The notes under the pieces are model-generated. The model made no database searches, was not told the origin of the DNA, and worked only from the letters and a program-made list of their open reading frames with translations. From the NCBI RefSeq assembly GCF_048771995.1, contig NC_133063.1:60981310-61045309 (forward strand): DNA of 64,000 bases, read 5' to 3'. Positions within the stretch are counted from its first letter, which is position 1, and each line of letters begins with the position of its first letter. The translations under genes and the position numbers were made by a program. The DNA comes from Taeniopygia guttata (taxonomy: Eukaryota > Chordata > Aves > Passeriformes > Estrildidae). This document shows, piece after piece, positions 38,073-52,505 of the stretch.

Positions 38073-41000
38073 GAAGAGAGAGGAAGTTACAAAGAGAATT
38101 CCAATACAACTTCTCAGCAGCCACTGAATGATAACCAACCTGCCCCACAACAGAAATTGGTATCTCCTGGCCAGTTCTCCCCAGTTTATATTCTGGGCAG
38201 GATGTTCTATGGTATGGAATATCTCTTTGGCAAGTTTGGGTTAGCTGGACCTCAGCTTCCCAGCTTCTTGTGCACCAGGCTGGCAGAGCATGTGAAGCTG
38301 AAAAGACCTTGCCTTAAAGTATGCACTACTGAACAGCGATTAAAATATTAGTGTGTTATTAACATTATTCTCCTGCTAAATCCAAAACACAGCATTGTAC
38401 CAGATAATAAAAAGAAAATTAATTCTGTCCCAGCCCAAACCAGAACACTCTTATTTCTCTCTTACTTCCAGAAACTATTTGTGATAGAAAAAACATTGCA
38501 ATATACAATACTGTCATTGAAGTCTATTCCTTCCTAATGGAAAAAAACCCTACAAAACTGTAAAAGATGCTCCCTGCTGACAAGCCCACAGTATACCCCA
38601 CCATGTTCCAAAGACAGAGAACGACAAGATTATTTTAGTACATTTTTTAAAGTCTAAAGCAGTGGCTCCACCTCCAGAAACCTCTGTGCAAAGTAGAGTA
38701 CAAAAATATTATCTAGCTACTAGCCTGCATGCATTTAATGCAGAAAAACATGCACTTAAAACTCAAACACTTAAATAAAATAGTTCCATTTCTCCCTCTT
38801 CCTTGGCTAAATTAAAGAAAAATTCATTCATATAGGGATGAAAGGGAGTTCCTGGAATATAATAGTTCTGCTTCTGTGACAAGTTTCTTCATGTATTGGC
38901 TATTATTTTATCATCATATTACATCTGGAATGCAGTTGGATTTTACTTATGACTTCTTTACCCCTGCTATTCTCCCCAGGATATTTTTTTCTTCATGATG
39001 CCGTGAGACTTTTTTTATTTTCTCTGAAGTCTTTCCAGCTTTCCTAGATGCAGCTTTCATATTAGTCATAGATGGAAGAACCATTTGCATGTGTGTACAT
39101 GAAATATACCATTTTGACTTGGATTTCATATGGAGAGCTACTGGTGTCAGATGCTCTCCACTAGCAGATTTCAGATCTTTGTATGGTGAATATCAAACCA
39201 TTTTGAATGATACTGCTGAACTATTAGTTTCTTTCAGTTTCACCTGCTTTTCTTTCTGCTTGAGTGTACAGGCATGAAAATCTACCAGAAAAGTTTTTAA
39301 CAAGATTTCCTACTTAATCACGCAGATCAAAAATGTTTGGGCAAAATATGATGCTAATGAGAATTGCATTGCTTTAGTTTTTCAAACTCACTAAATAATT
39401 TCTGGAATGGTTTTTTGCACCTGAAGATAAATTCTGACTAACTTACTTTTGGCTATGGAAAGTGTTTTCAGTGACAGGTTAAGAAGACTTTAGGTCTTCT
39501 TTATAACACAGGTCTTTTAAAAATAGCAGAAGAGATACCTCTAGTTTTTAGTCCAATGTAACATGAAGCAACATATGAACAAGGCATTCTTGGTACACAT
39601 TGATACCAAACACTAACTAATGACTCCTTTCCATCTGCTCTGTGTTGGTTACATTCCTTTTGTATGCATACAATACACCCGACTTTATGATGGGCAAACG
39701 ACTACATTGTAATTATCCTATTTTCTATAAACATATGCACCTACTGTGATACACTGTGGTGGCTAGTGCTCTGTTTTTCGGACACTAAGAGCAATGTAAT
39801 TTAATTTTTTTCTTCCTAATCCAAAAGAGGTTCATGGAAACTTTGGTGGTTCAGCAAAGGGTCACAACAGAGATTCAAAGAACAGAAAAAATACTTTACA
39901 GACATAAATTTAGGGGGAAAAAAAATAATTCTACGTTTTAATTTATCAGAATGAAAACTGAAAGCTAATTTAATGTTACTTTGTAATTATTTACATGGGG
40001 AAAAGTATACAATAATGCTTCTCTCTTCTTTTATGCAGTGACCTAATGAGTCTAATAAACCAAAGGAAAAAAGCTAAACAAAACCATACTGGCTATAAGG
40101 AGCAAATTTTCAAGAATTTAATGGTCTTTGAAATAAAAACACTAGCATTCTTCCAGGATTCTTTGTAGTCTGAAATTAAGAGAACTCTCTGAAAGGAATA
40201 CTGTAACTCAATCATAAATCACTTGACTTGAAGGAGATATTTCTGGCTAAAATGCACTGTAAAAAGTCCTCACGTGGCTATTTTATATACATATACAGGC
40301 AATTATGTTTTAGTTAATTCAACTATTTAATATTTTGAAATTTCTAGAATATTTGTTATCCAGAGTGCTTTTGTTCTGTCCTATCACATCTAGAAATCTG
40401 ACTTGGTCAACTGGATTTGTGCCACTGTACACTGGTATAGAGCTGAAGCAAAAATAAATTAAAATCTCTAAAAGAAGTGCTATTTCCGTGATGCCATTTC
40501 AAATTTGTGTTTCAATTTTATCTCCCTGGAGGACCTGCAGCCTGGTGCATATGCAGTAGCTGTTCTTTCACAGCACTAACTTTAGCACTAGGAGGAGATC
40601 AGTCAGGTCAGCAAATGAGACAGGGAGCAGAAATTAACTCCTTTTCTGAGCTCATTTTTCATGGATCTTGATTTGTCTCTGCACAGATTTTGTTCATATC
40701 AGAGGTTTTTTCTTAATATTCTTTCTTGAAATCTATTACTGGCTGCAAAACTTACACAATTGATTGTCGAAAAGATACCTGGTCAGAGTAGTAGTCTGCT
40801 GAATTTGTCAGTTTGATAGGTTTGCATTTTTGTATACTCAAAACATATGTGTATGTAATGTGCATAAATCAAGGCCATTTATATTTAAATCAGTTCTGCA
40901 GATAACTTGGGTGCCATTCTTACTTCACATAAAAACCTGGTCAAGATTTCACTACCCATTCCTTATGATAAGTATGAAAATATTAGATGTCCTTGTGGCA

Positions 41001-41690
41001 AGAAATTTCCTAAAACAAGTCAAGATTTTACTTTTATTTTCTCCCAGAGTTAATTCAGTCTCCAGTATTTCTCCAGTAAAAGAGGTTTTGGTGTATTTTT
41101 GTCATATGGTGTAGAGGTATATAGAGTCACAAGCTCCTGTGAATTAAGCATTTAAACATCACCTTAAAAATGGGATGAAATGGAACTGAACATTTGATTG
41201 TATTTCCAATGTGGGCACAGAGGTTTGCTTGATAAATCTAAGGTAATTTTGAAACAGCATTCTAATATGTGCCATAAAGTTCAGTTTCTGAAAAGATTTG
41301 TGGGGGAAACAAAAGCCAGAATTAGAAAAACACTTACCATCTACTGGTCCCTTAATGCTATTGGTTGTTAGAAAGGATATGGAAAAAACAACCCTCTAAA
41401 ATATACCAAAAAGCTCAAAATACATATGCCCTAATGTAAAACCAGCACACCTATATACCATAACTGTACTGTGAATTGTGGTTTTTGTTTGGGTTTTTTC
41501 CCTCTTTAAGAGGAAAAAACATTTGTTGTCTGTTTTGGTTTATCAATTTTCCCTTGTCACTCTGCTCTAGGAAAAGACAAAAGCATTCAGTCTGTGGCCC
41601 AATTTGATTCAGTATCCCCCTGTGAAAGAGTCATATTTTTACACTGAGAATAAAGAATCAGGTATCCTATGAAGAGATACTGGAATTCTG

Positions 41691-41710
41691 CCATATGTTG
41701 TAACATATGG
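41691..41710. repeat. Perfect 9-bp inverted repeat
   Basis: Arms at 41691-41699 and 41702-41710 are exact reverse complements around a 2-base loop. Confidence 0.65.
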
Positions 41711-43979
41711 GTAGTTTTCACTATGTTAAATCCACGTGAAGGAGGAGACCCTCATGGACAAATGTATTGCATTTTCCTATTTTGAACCCTTAGTAAGCAT
41801 ACTTAGCATTTTCGTAACATTGCAAAAGAATTAACAAACCTTCACCAAATCAAAGATTTTGTAAATATTAATACAGAAAATCCAGCTTAAACTCAGTGGC
41901 AGTGAGGCACCAAGTGAGCATAGAGCTGTACTGGTCTTGGTAATTAAGACATTGGAGCCCCTGCTGTTCTCTGTGTTTTGCAGCAAATGCTACTACCTGT
42001 CAATTTGCTATATATGAAGCAGGCTTTGAAATGTGTACATATCTCTTTGTACATTTTACACAATATTGTCTTTACTCACATTGGTAGTGACAAAGAAATA
42101 AAACTGTCCTTTTAGAAAATGAGTTTCTAGAAATATTTTAGAAAACCAGTTTCTAAAATGTAGAGAAATATAGATAAATACATATTTTAAGTTATAAGAG
42201 ATGACACAGAGATACAATTCAGTGTGAGCTACTGTAAGTCAGATGAAGGACAGTTTTTACTCTTACTTCTGCAGCTTGCTACCTGATGTTGCATTGGTGA
42301 AATCACATTTACATTGATATAACTGCTCTGGTTCTGTATTTGAGGAGTGAAATTAAGAGATATGGCAGGAAAAATAATCAAAAATGGGAGCATAAAAAAG
42401 CAATCGACTTCTTGTTCCTCTTATCACTCTCCACCCCACACATTCCTCTCCAAATTTGTCATTTTACCCTGTTCCTTGATCTTGAAAGTTACTTTATTTC
42501 AAATAATCTCCAAGAAACACCTTATTATGGAGAACTATTTTTTTTTTTTTCTAAATGCTAGCCTACTATGGTTTCAGTGTGACTTCATACAGTACTTCTA
42601 GCTGACTTCCCATTATACTTTTAGTCATGGCTATAGAAATAAAAAACAACCTTCTGGAGCCATTTTCCTTTGAATTCTTACCTGTTTTGTTTACCTTTTC
42701 TTTATCCTGGTCATTGAACATATAAAACTGACAGTGCTTTTTTTAAAATAAAGTAGCATACTAGGCTTTCTTTTTAAATTTTATTTTATTTTGTTGCAAA
42801 GCAAGAAAGTTGATTTCTAGGAGTTCTCAAAATCCTAGCAAAAATTCAGCTACAAGGAGCTGTTTCAGAAATGTTCTTTTACCATCTTTCTATAAAGTGT
42901 AAATAAGATGCTATTTCTTTTCATTTCAAGAGAGGTTTAAATCAATTCCCACTTCATACTGTTTGTAACACAATTTTGTAGAGTGATGATCTAAAGTAAC
43001 AAACCCAGAAGGTCTGTGCCAGACTGATTTTAGACCCTAGCCTCACAAAGATCTTTCTATAACTTAATATTGAAAAGGTCTGTAATTTTTGTGAAGTCAG
43101 TTGAACCTCTTGAATTGTTTTTTAAGCATATAAGTCTTTGAAAAGTGAATGATTGTAAATCCTTTTGTGTAGTACCAGAATTGACCTACTTTTTATAATA
43201 GAAAGAAAACAATATATTTCCAGGCTACAATGAGCCTTTGGGTACAAGTGGCAAATAGTAATAATTCATTTAGGCCCTCCTGTCCAAATGTCATACAAAG
43301 AGATACGGGGCATTTTACCTAGTGTAGTCTATACCAGTAGGTACTGTAACATTAATGTAATTTGCAACAGAAAACAGTCAGAATTTAAAATGAAAATATA
43401 ATACTTAGGTTTTGTTACATTTTAAGAAGAGTGATAAACCAACTCTCTTGGTTTTGTTTTATCTTATTTAAATGTGACTGTTTTCTGGGTAAAAATCAGT
43501 TTAAAATTTATAATGGTATGCTTAAATTGGAGAGCCTGATGTTGACATTAATTCATTGCAGTGCAAGCATTCAATGTTATCGTACATATGTTATAGCATA
43601 TGGCAGGATTTCATTCCTCATCTCCTTCTTATGCTCTGTCCCCAGAGTCACTAAAAGTCTGTCCCATGAGATGACATTTTGTTAAATTAGGTCAGCAACT
43701 GAAGTAGGACATGTGTCAACTCCTCTGCTGAGAAATACAGCAGTGTTAACACTGGAAAATTATCTTTTCTTCAACTGTTTGAGGCTAGAAATCTAACAAG
43801 AGATCTTACTCTGATCATGGACATTTTTGACTTCTATTCAGATATTCATGAGATATTTTAATTTTTTTGTTATTACTATATTGACTACCCTGTTGTTTTC
43901 AGACATTTAAAGAATGCTACTTAGACGTCTATGGACAGTGTTAAATTCATCTCTGTGAAGCTCCATAGTGGTATACATG

Positions 43980-44039
43980 CTACTCATGCTCATACTCATA
44001 GTCATACTCATACTCAGTTAAAGCCTTGGCTGAGTATGA
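43980..44039 (+). repeat. (ACTCAT)n tract merging into a hairpin
   Basis: Several 'tactca' plus 'tgc/tag/tac' hexamer-like units cover 43980-44016. The last unit (44008-44017) is exactly complementary to 44030-44039, giving a 10-bp stem around a 12-base loop. A simple repeat with an inverted partial copy. Confidence 0.75.
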
Positions 44040-44924
44040 TACTGGTAGTAGAAGAATGCTTTTGCATAAATTCGTCTTGACAGACAGATTGCTTTGCTAT
44101 ATCCCTTTTCACTTTACACATAGCAACACGTTTCTCTGAGGGGAGAAAAGCTAGCTTAGTACAGATTGGTGTGTGCAGGGTATATATGCAGGATGTGGTC
44201 TTGCTCTAGCACTCCAAACAGAAATAAATTTTATTCCCATTTCTTTACCAGCATTTCCATTTCCATTGCCTGTCTGACATCCATGATTTTATAAAACTTT
44301 ACCACAGCCACTTTCATTTGCATTCTTTTCAGGCTGATGAGTATAAGCCTATTTAATTGTTCTTCCATGCTACAGGCTTTGATTAGCTTTCTTGCTGCCT
44401 TTGAATGTTTTCCAGGTATCCTATTCATTTTCTGAGATGGAAAGTTTCATCCTCCATGGTGTCCAACAGACAGGCATGCCATAGATTGATACAGGGACTT
44501 ATTTTCTCTGGTTTTGGTTTCTTTTCATTATTTCTTTACCACTTTTTAGTAATTTCTAGCATTGTATTTATTTTGTGTGTGTTTGTGTGCTACCAAGGAC
44601 TCAACTGAAATTTTCATGGAAGTATTGATTTTTCTCATAGATCCCATTTCTGAGTAGTAGCAGTCAGCTCAAATCAGACTTTAGGACTTGTCACGTTTAA
44701 GTTATGAAATTTAATTTATTCTTCAATTTACAGTTAAGACTTGATTCTATGAATCAGCAATGAACAGAAGTTTCCATAGTGTTCTGACCCCTTTTTTCAT
44801 CTTTAACATTTCAGCGCAGACTTTCTAATCTTATTGTCTGAAATACAGAAGGGACAGTTTTAACTGCTTCTCCTCCAGAAAGATTACTTGGACAGAAATG
44901 GATGTGTAGAAAGGCTTCTGAAAT

Positions 44925-45170
44925 AAAGACAGAGCCTCTTAGAAGACTGGAATACTCTGGCTTGTTTAGCCTAAAAGAGGCAGGATTGCTCTCCGCAAGG
45001 ACATTTTGAGGTCAAACACCTAAGAGGGAACTCCTGCCAAGCTAAAGGTCAGATAAAGTTCAACATTAGCATAAACTCAAATTTGTATCAGCTGTCCATG
45101 AATAGATTTTGAGCTAGGATTTAGATGGCTTCTAACTTTATTGCTACTAGGTTACCAGTGGTAATAGTGA
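44925..45170 (+). mobile_element. Old CR1 LINE fragment, sense
   Basis: A strongly decayed CR1 copy. Recognisable blocks are 'ggcttgtttagcctaaaaga', 'gattgctctccgcaagga', a 'gtcaaacacctaagagggaa' segment, 'aagctaaaggtcagataaa', and 'agctgtccatgaatagattt' followed by 'gagctaggattta' and 'ggcttctaac'. These correspond to the part upstream of the CR1 3' tail in one of the older subfamilies. Both ends are lost. Confidence 0.68.
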
Positions 45171-48100
45171 GAAGAAAAGGAAAAATCACATTTTCATTTT
45201 GTGCCTTAGAACTGAAAGGAAGGTGTTACTCTGATATGCTTCTTGAAGAAGCAGGAAATCAGGCTTTACATAGCAATCTCTAGCCTTGTCTTCTACTCAC
45301 ATAAGTGGAAAGATGACATTTGTCATCATTTCAACAGAAAAAGAGAAGGGAAAAAACAACTAAAACCCAGCAACTTTACTCAAACATTTCAAGAGATTTT
45401 GGGCCTGGTATTGGAACATACATGGCCAAACATAACACTTCCAGTAACCCTATGTGCATCACCAGTTATGGCTAAATCTTTGTTCATTCTTCCTTCTCCA
45501 TTGTTTATCTTAGAAAACAAACACTATACACTTTACAGATGCCAAATTTGTCAAATGGGTTTTCCAACAAGTAATGTCCCTTGAATGCATGGAATGGTTA
45601 ATAAAAATATGATTTCTGTTTGCTATTTCTGACATCTTGACTGCCCCTTGAGTTTGAACGCTCCTTACCTGAAGTAAAAATACAACTTGATAGAGACAGA
45701 GGGAGAGAGAAGATATGAATTTGTGCATTCGGAGTGTTGTTATTACTGATAGTAATGTAGCCAGGTGACTGGATTGCAGAATACAGTATGTTTCCTGAAA
45801 CAAGCCCTGGATGCAGAATGCTGCTTATCGTCATTCTTGTCATGCATTTCTTTCATTCCACCTTCTCTTACCAAGTTCTTTAGAGACAGTTGCATCCCTT
45901 CCAAGCACATTTTCTTACCCACGTTATATGTTATGCCAGCTCTTTTATTTAGGATTTTTCACACATCCTTCACATCTCCTTTACAGTCTCCAGTCAATAA
46001 GTGTTAAGACCTAAATACTCCTTTACACTTCATGGCTATTCCCTTATCACAAGCATTTTCTGTTGCCTGCAGGCAGATCTGTACAATTTTTGTTACTGAA
46101 ATCTGGGTTTTTTTTCTTCCCAACCAGATGGAAGATGTGTAAATGTGTCTAAAGACTCAGAATACCATTAACTTGGTTTTTACAGAGCTCTGGGGGACAC
46201 AATGTCTTTCTGCCTCCTTTTAAACTAGGCTGAAAAACAAAAAAAGTAATAAGTCCACAATACAAGCAAAGCAACTTTAGCACATTATTTTGTCTCTCGT
46301 AGCTCAGACTGCAGGGAAAAAATATGCACTTCTGCTGCTGTGCATTAATCTTTTGCTCTTTGCAAAAGAACACAATCCCCAAGTCATACACAAGCTGGAT
46401 TTACATTATTCCATTAAGTATTGATTGTAATGCTTGAAGCCTTTATTGGTGTAATTTATCAGAGCTTTTTGCACTGTGATGGGTAGAAAACAATACTGTT
46501 CAGCAACTGCTCATTGTATATTCCACAGTTGATAGGGCAAAGTAGCCAAGAAGTGTCATTGCTATCCATTTTTTTTAAGTCAGGAGATTCAGAAGAAAAG
46601 CTGTATTAACCCAATTTGCTCAATATCTGGTGCTGAGCAAATAAAATAAGCACATCCAATCTCTAACTGGGCAAAGCTATCTAATAAGGGTTATTTTAGA
46701 AATGGATGGCATTCTCCAAGAGCAGCTCTAGTGAGACAAAGTTCATTAAGTGCAAGAAGCTAGAATGTACTTTTATTTTTGGCAGAGAGTGGTTTTCAAT
46801 CTTACTGTTATCAGAGCTCATCTAGTTTCCTTGTTTAACTTCAGACTGGAGTAGTAAATGTCAGATTAAATTTTAAAAAATAAATTGAGAATGATCAGTA
46901 ATATTTTAAACAAAATATGACTGAATTTAAAAGTATATTTGCATAAAGGAGCCAGTGTTGATTTCTGAAACATTTCACAGAAGTTTTCTGTTCTCTAAAT
47001 ATGCATTTCATAACTGATGACTTGGAAGATTACAATATTGGAAAACATCTGTGTCAACTCTGTCAAAATATTGCTTCTATACACATATATTTATACATCT
47101 AAAATAAGTCTGAAGGGTGTGAAGGAGAAATTCAAACCACCAGTGTAAGTTTGCCTCAGCAAGAATCTGGTTGAAGTAAATTATGTGACTACAAAAGAAT
47201 TGCACCAAACTTATTAAAATATTAGTTTAACTTCATGTAATAGTTTTAAAAACATTGAAACTGCTGTCTACCCCAAGTTTTTATAGTTTCATACAGGGTA
47301 AAATTTACCTCTTAACTGAAGGAAGGTAACTGAGCATTGAGTCCATCACTAAGAGTGACAGACATAGTCGGCTGTCTCATCTTCAGATATTTGGCTACTG
47401 AAGCACCCGAGAACTGTCAAAGCTATCCAAAACCTCATTCAATTTAACTTCTGATGATCTTTCTGCTTGTCAGCAGAAGGGGGTTTGAAGGGGATTCTTG
47501 AGTACAGATTGCTGAGGTCTGGTTTGAGGGCTTATTGCAGAGTATGTCCTATTGTGCAAAACATACAAAAGATACAAAAAGTAATCCGGAAAGCCTTCAC
47601 TGTCGGTTCATATCCTGAAATCAGCAAGTGAGATATTGGAAGCTAGGTTTTGTTTTTTTAATTATTCAGCTTTAGTGGACATAGAATCATTACTACTATC
47701 TTCACTTGATTTTTTCCTAGAGTTGGGAACTACAGAGTGAATTCACCACCTGTTGGTGGCAAGGAAGACAGCTACTTCCCTACAGCTAAGAGCTGATAGA
47801 GTTGATATCCAGATCTGCTGTAAAATTGAAGACTCTGGCATTGGCACAGAGTTGGTTAGGGTAGGTGGCTCCATGCCAGATTAGTGGCTGTTGTGAGTGT
47901 TGCTGGTTGATATCAGTAAATTGCTGTGTCCTTCAGAAAGAGCCTGAAAATATAATTGAGAATTTTGTTAGATGACAGGAAAAGCTTCAGGGTAGTAATG
48001 CTCACTGCTGCAATGTCTAAATTCAGTTGCAGAGTTGAAGCATGAGCAATAGCAGAATCACCCAGGGATTTTCATAAACACTATTTTATTCAAAATGGAA

Positions 48101-51100
48101 ATATTTCCTGAGTTTAATCCTGAGAGGCACATATAGGACAATTCTATATACCCAGTCCTTGCAGACATGATGAGCCTCAAAAGTGCTCTGTCACAGCCAA
48201 TGCCAACAGATATTGTTATTTTGCATGCTTACCTTTGTTTGAATTTACTTCAAGTTAAATATAGATTTTAACTGGAGTAATGGTAAATTAAAATATTTTG
48301 TCTGCTAAAGTTGGATGGACAGTTCAGCTAAAACTGATCATTTTCATATATCCAACTGGATTTGTATCAAGCCTGAACACTGGGAACAAAATTTCCAATT
48401 TCATGGAGCTGCATGGAAATAGAAGAGAAATCCTACCTTATTTTCCTCTTTGAGAGTCTGGCAGCACTCCACCTGAGTGTGTGGAGATCACTCTTGGCTA
48501 GCACAGCTGACAGTATCAGGCTGTGAAAAGCTTCTGCAGAGGGACTGTTGAAATAAAAACCCAGGCCTTCGATTCACAACTCTTTATTGGCCAAAATATC
48601 TGTCTTCTTGGAAAAGTACATTCTCTGCCATGACAAAGAGTGACAATGTTGATACTCAGACTGGCAGAAACATTTCTGGGAAAGTATGCTGGAACCCCTT
48701 CAAGAGTTTCTGCTAACAGCATGGCCCAGCATTTTTAATGTAGAGCATGCGTAAAATTTGGAAGAGAGTTTTTTCCATTGTAAAGAATTATATAATTACA
48801 CATTAACTAATAATTATACTTTACTTTTCTGTGGTTCATACACTCAGAAAAATGCACTTTTAGAATCATATGTGATCTTTTAAGACAATGTGAAGAGGAA
48901 TGAAAACATCTTCACACTTTCTAAGAAGCAAAAGTTTATCCACCCAGTTGTTCTGAGAAAATATTAGCAATGTGGTAAGTCTCTCATGAAAAGCTGATCT
49001 CTTCATGAACCAATGCCTTTGCATAATTGTCAGATTAAAAAGATGGAATTGAATTTAGGCTAACAAGTGGAGAACATATAGGGCAATTAAACTCCTCACC
49101 TTTTTTTTGAAGACTACATGTTAAGAAATAGTGTTGAGGGGTGGAACCTCAAGTCAGACAAATGTTTTGGACAAAATTCTACTGAAAATTGCCTCTGGGA
49201 AAGAGAAGAAAGGGAACTGGATGTACTTCCTTTTCTTCCATGTTAATAGATTGTATTTTATTAGCCAGGTGTATTTCAGGGAGAGAATAATTGCTTACAG
49301 CTGTGAGAATTCTTTTTTTGCTCATCTATAATAACATAACCTCTAGTTATACCTTTAATTCAAATACAGGCCAGCAATTATGAAAAAAAAAAAATCAGAA
49401 AATCACTCCACAGTCATGGTGCATACTCTACATTTTATTTAACTACTTGTGTTCCAGGACATCTCTGGGGTAGAAATGGGGAAAATGTCTGACTCAAACT
49501 CTTGATGTGTCTAATTCTCAACTTGTGGGACAGAAGTTGCAACAGATTCAGTCGCAGGCTTTTGTTTGTGGGATGCCTTTGAGACAATTTTGTATGGAAG
49601 GATGGATAATGGCATAGTCTGTAAGAGCAGGAAATGGAGCTTGACTAGATGTGAAAGGCCTTCCACAGCAAAAAAAATTGTCATTCACCCTAGGCATATA
49701 CTGAAATTTTCTGAAATAATTTATGATATTCTGTGCAGCAAACAGTTATCATGTAAAGAGTCAGTAGAAAAAGTATAAGAAATTAATTACAAGGATAAAA
49801 TGGAAAAGAAGCTATAAGTCTTGGCTTTATAGAACTGTTTTCCTAAAATTTGTTTTTCAGGTCTTAATTAATGATGATGGTTTGGACTATTGCATGGATT
49901 GTTCTCTGCAGCATAAATTCTGACATTGTATCTTAACCAAGCAGTGACAGAGCCAGATTGTCATGCTTTTATTTTTTAAATTGTATCCATTACTTCTGCA
50001 ATTCCTTATTAAATGGTTTCTTTCATAGGAAGATGAAACAAACAAACAACCCCCCCAAACAAACAGCTGTCTTCCTCTCAGTAATTCTGTTTAATATTTG
50101 ACATATTGTGTTGACTGGTGGATCAACATGGTACTTCATATTTCAATAATTCTTATCTTAAATATTACCCTGAGATCTTCCTATTAATTCTCTTTAAGAA
50201 CACTGTTACACAGTAAATACGAGGGGCCCACTAGATTTTCCAGTCACCCTCAGGGTTGTTTTAATGTTTCTCCATCAGGCAGCTCCACTGGTGCAAGCTG
50301 ACTTCAGAACCACAAAATCCTGGATTTGAACCCAATCAAAGGAAAGAAAAATGGCTAACAGGCCATTAATTCTTACTCATGGCCCCATCATTTTGTTCAG
50401 CCAGTTTTGATGTGACAAGAGAAAAGGGACATTGGGCTATTTCATGGACCTGTGGGTAGTCATGTTCCAATCCCACTGTACAAATACAGAGGACAAGAAA
50501 CTGATAAATAAAAGGAAAATACTAGAGTGTGGGAAATCAATTGTGCTTGTATGTTTAAGAAAATAGAGACAGCAATAAAATTAAATAATGTAGAGGGAGG
50601 ATTTGATCATAACTCTGTAGATAAATTCACGCTAATAAATACATATTGCTCATACTAGGTTTTCTTTGGACCCCGTTAATGAAACACAAGCATGATATAA
50701 TGTTGATATATTAAATAATTCTTGACACAGAGTTACTCTTACATATGATAAAAGCAGTGTCTGTCATAGATATGTTTTTTATATGATGATAATAATTGTA
50801 TTATGAGGGAAGAAAAAGATGTCATAGTACAAGCAGCATCAAAGAGAAGAGGGTATATGCACAAGTTCTTTATAGTATTTTAGAAGTTCTGTTTGGCAAA
50901 TAGAACAGGAAAACTCAGACTGAGTCTGTGAAGATGAACATAAAGGTCTCCGGGAAGTCGACCCAAGCTGAGAAACTGACCTGTGAAGTTCCTGGTCTGA
51001 TGGTGAGGAGTACATCTCTGCTCAGACACCTAACGACTCTCTTCACAAGCTGTGGTAGAAATATCTTGGTTATAACTTCCCTGATGTTACTTTAAAGTAA

Positions 51101-52410
51101 GTTCAAATGGCAGTAAGAATTTGTTAAAATTATCTTGACCTTTTCAATGGCACTTTTCCAGTAATCTGATCCAGCATATTAAACATTTTAAAAATGTCTT
51201 CATGTCACAAATGCTTTCAGGTTAAGTTTTCATTGCTTTCATCTTTCACAGGCAAAAGTTGGGAAAAATAGAAAGAGGACGTCAAGCTGGGGGGTTCCTA
51301 GAACTGTGTTTGCATATCTAATTCTATATTATGAATTAGATATGAATACAAATTAGGATAATCACAGTCTAAATCAAATTCAGAAACAACATCAAATTCA
51401 ATTGGTTGTTGACATAGCTCTGATTTTAATGTATGGTTTTGGAACATGTGCAATACATTCAATATGGACTTAGTTGTGTAATTTATACCCAAGAGAACAA
51501 TGAAGTCTGGCTAAAGAGAAAACATGGTTTTGTGTTTTTGTTAATTTAAAAAAATTATAATCCCTCCTGAAGACATGTTTTTTTCCCTAAGAGCTAGAAA
51601 ATTGAAAGAACCATGTAGTATCTTCTTGAATAGTTGATTGTGGTAGTCTGTTATTTTACAGTTTGTACTTCTGTAGTATGTTTTAACATTCCTTGTTATA
51701 AGTTTGTAATGCTTCATTCTAAGTACCCCATTCGGCTTTCTAATGGTACACTCCTGAGTTGTTTACTATAGTTTTCGCCACCAAAATGTATGTCAATCTA
51801 CTTGTCAATCCACCTTAAATACTTTCATCCTTCTTCCCACATCTTTCCTTTTATTCCTTTTGTTCCAATGTTTCCTTAATTTACTCCCCTATTTTCTGGC
51901 AGTTCTACTAAATTTTAGACAGACAATACTTGTTCTAATTTCTATGAGTCATGTTGAGATAATTATTTCAGGCCCCAAATATTTTGGTGTGGATTTGCAC
52001 AGTTAATTGCAGTGTTGAGTAAACAACCTACTAGTACTTGGAAACCTACTACTAGTACTGGGAAACAGCTGGAAGTATACATTTCAGATTTGATCTCTGA
52101 TTTGTGGCCCTATTTGACCATACATTTTCACTATTAAAATGTTTGTACAATTAATGCATATTTATATTTCAATAATATGTATGAGAAAAAAAAATCCTGA
52201 AATATGTGCCATTCTACCATTTATTCATCTATAAATTCACTTTATGCTTCCTGTTATATAACTGAGAATTTGTGTGTGTAAATGTGTCCATATTGTTTTG
52301 AAAGACATCAACTGAAAAGGTTTTTTTTCAGTGGGGTTTTATTTGGTTGATTTGTTGTAGCTTTTTGAGTGTTTTGGTTTTGTTTTCTATTTTCTTTTTA
52401 CCTCCCATTG
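45171..52410. other. AT-rich DNA without recognisable gene
   Basis: No gene or known interspersed repeat was recognised. A 12-bp hairpin lies at 51313-51344, an A run at about 49381-49393, and a short internal duplication at about 52027-52069 ('ctactagtact' repeated with 'gggaaac'). The open frames at 45243-45584, 45510-45843 and 45765-46014 overlap on both strands and lack domains. Confidence 0.5.
51313..51344. repeat. Perfect 12-bp inverted repeat
   Basis: Arms at 51313-51324 and 51333-51344 are exact reverse complements around an 8-base AT loop. No other transposon hallmark is visible. Confidence 0.75.
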
Positions 52411-52505
52411 ACCACAGAACCATGGAATGTACTGAACTGGAAGGAAACCATCAGGATCATTGAATCCAGCTCCTGCTCCCTGACATTACAGCACATTATG
52501 GCAAA
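52411..52505 (-). mobile_element. CR1 LINE 3'-end fragment, antisense
   Basis: The plus strand reads 'accacagaaccatggaatg', then 'gaactggaaggaaacc', 'atcaggatcattgaatcca' and 'gctcctgctccctgaca'. This is the reverse complement of a CR1 3' end. It is short, about 95 bases, with the rest lost. The open frame at 52369-52572 runs through it and is not a gene. Confidence 0.78.

Larger units (their letters stand above)
24626..44924. other. Long AT-rich stretch without recognisable gene
   Basis: About 20 kb in which I recognise no gene, RNA or interspersed repeat. Simple repeats and hairpins inside it are listed separately. Many short open frames exist on both strands (the longest about 105-108 codons, at 24695-25021 and 37833-38150); the second is partly made of an (AAC)n tract read in reverse. 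Very old repeats or conserved non-coding elements could be present and would not be visible by eye. Confidence 0.5.

Noticed and set aside
50940..51060. Small CpG-containing patch, possibly an LTR
   Set aside because: No TATA, poly(A) signal or family match could be recognised. Too short to call.
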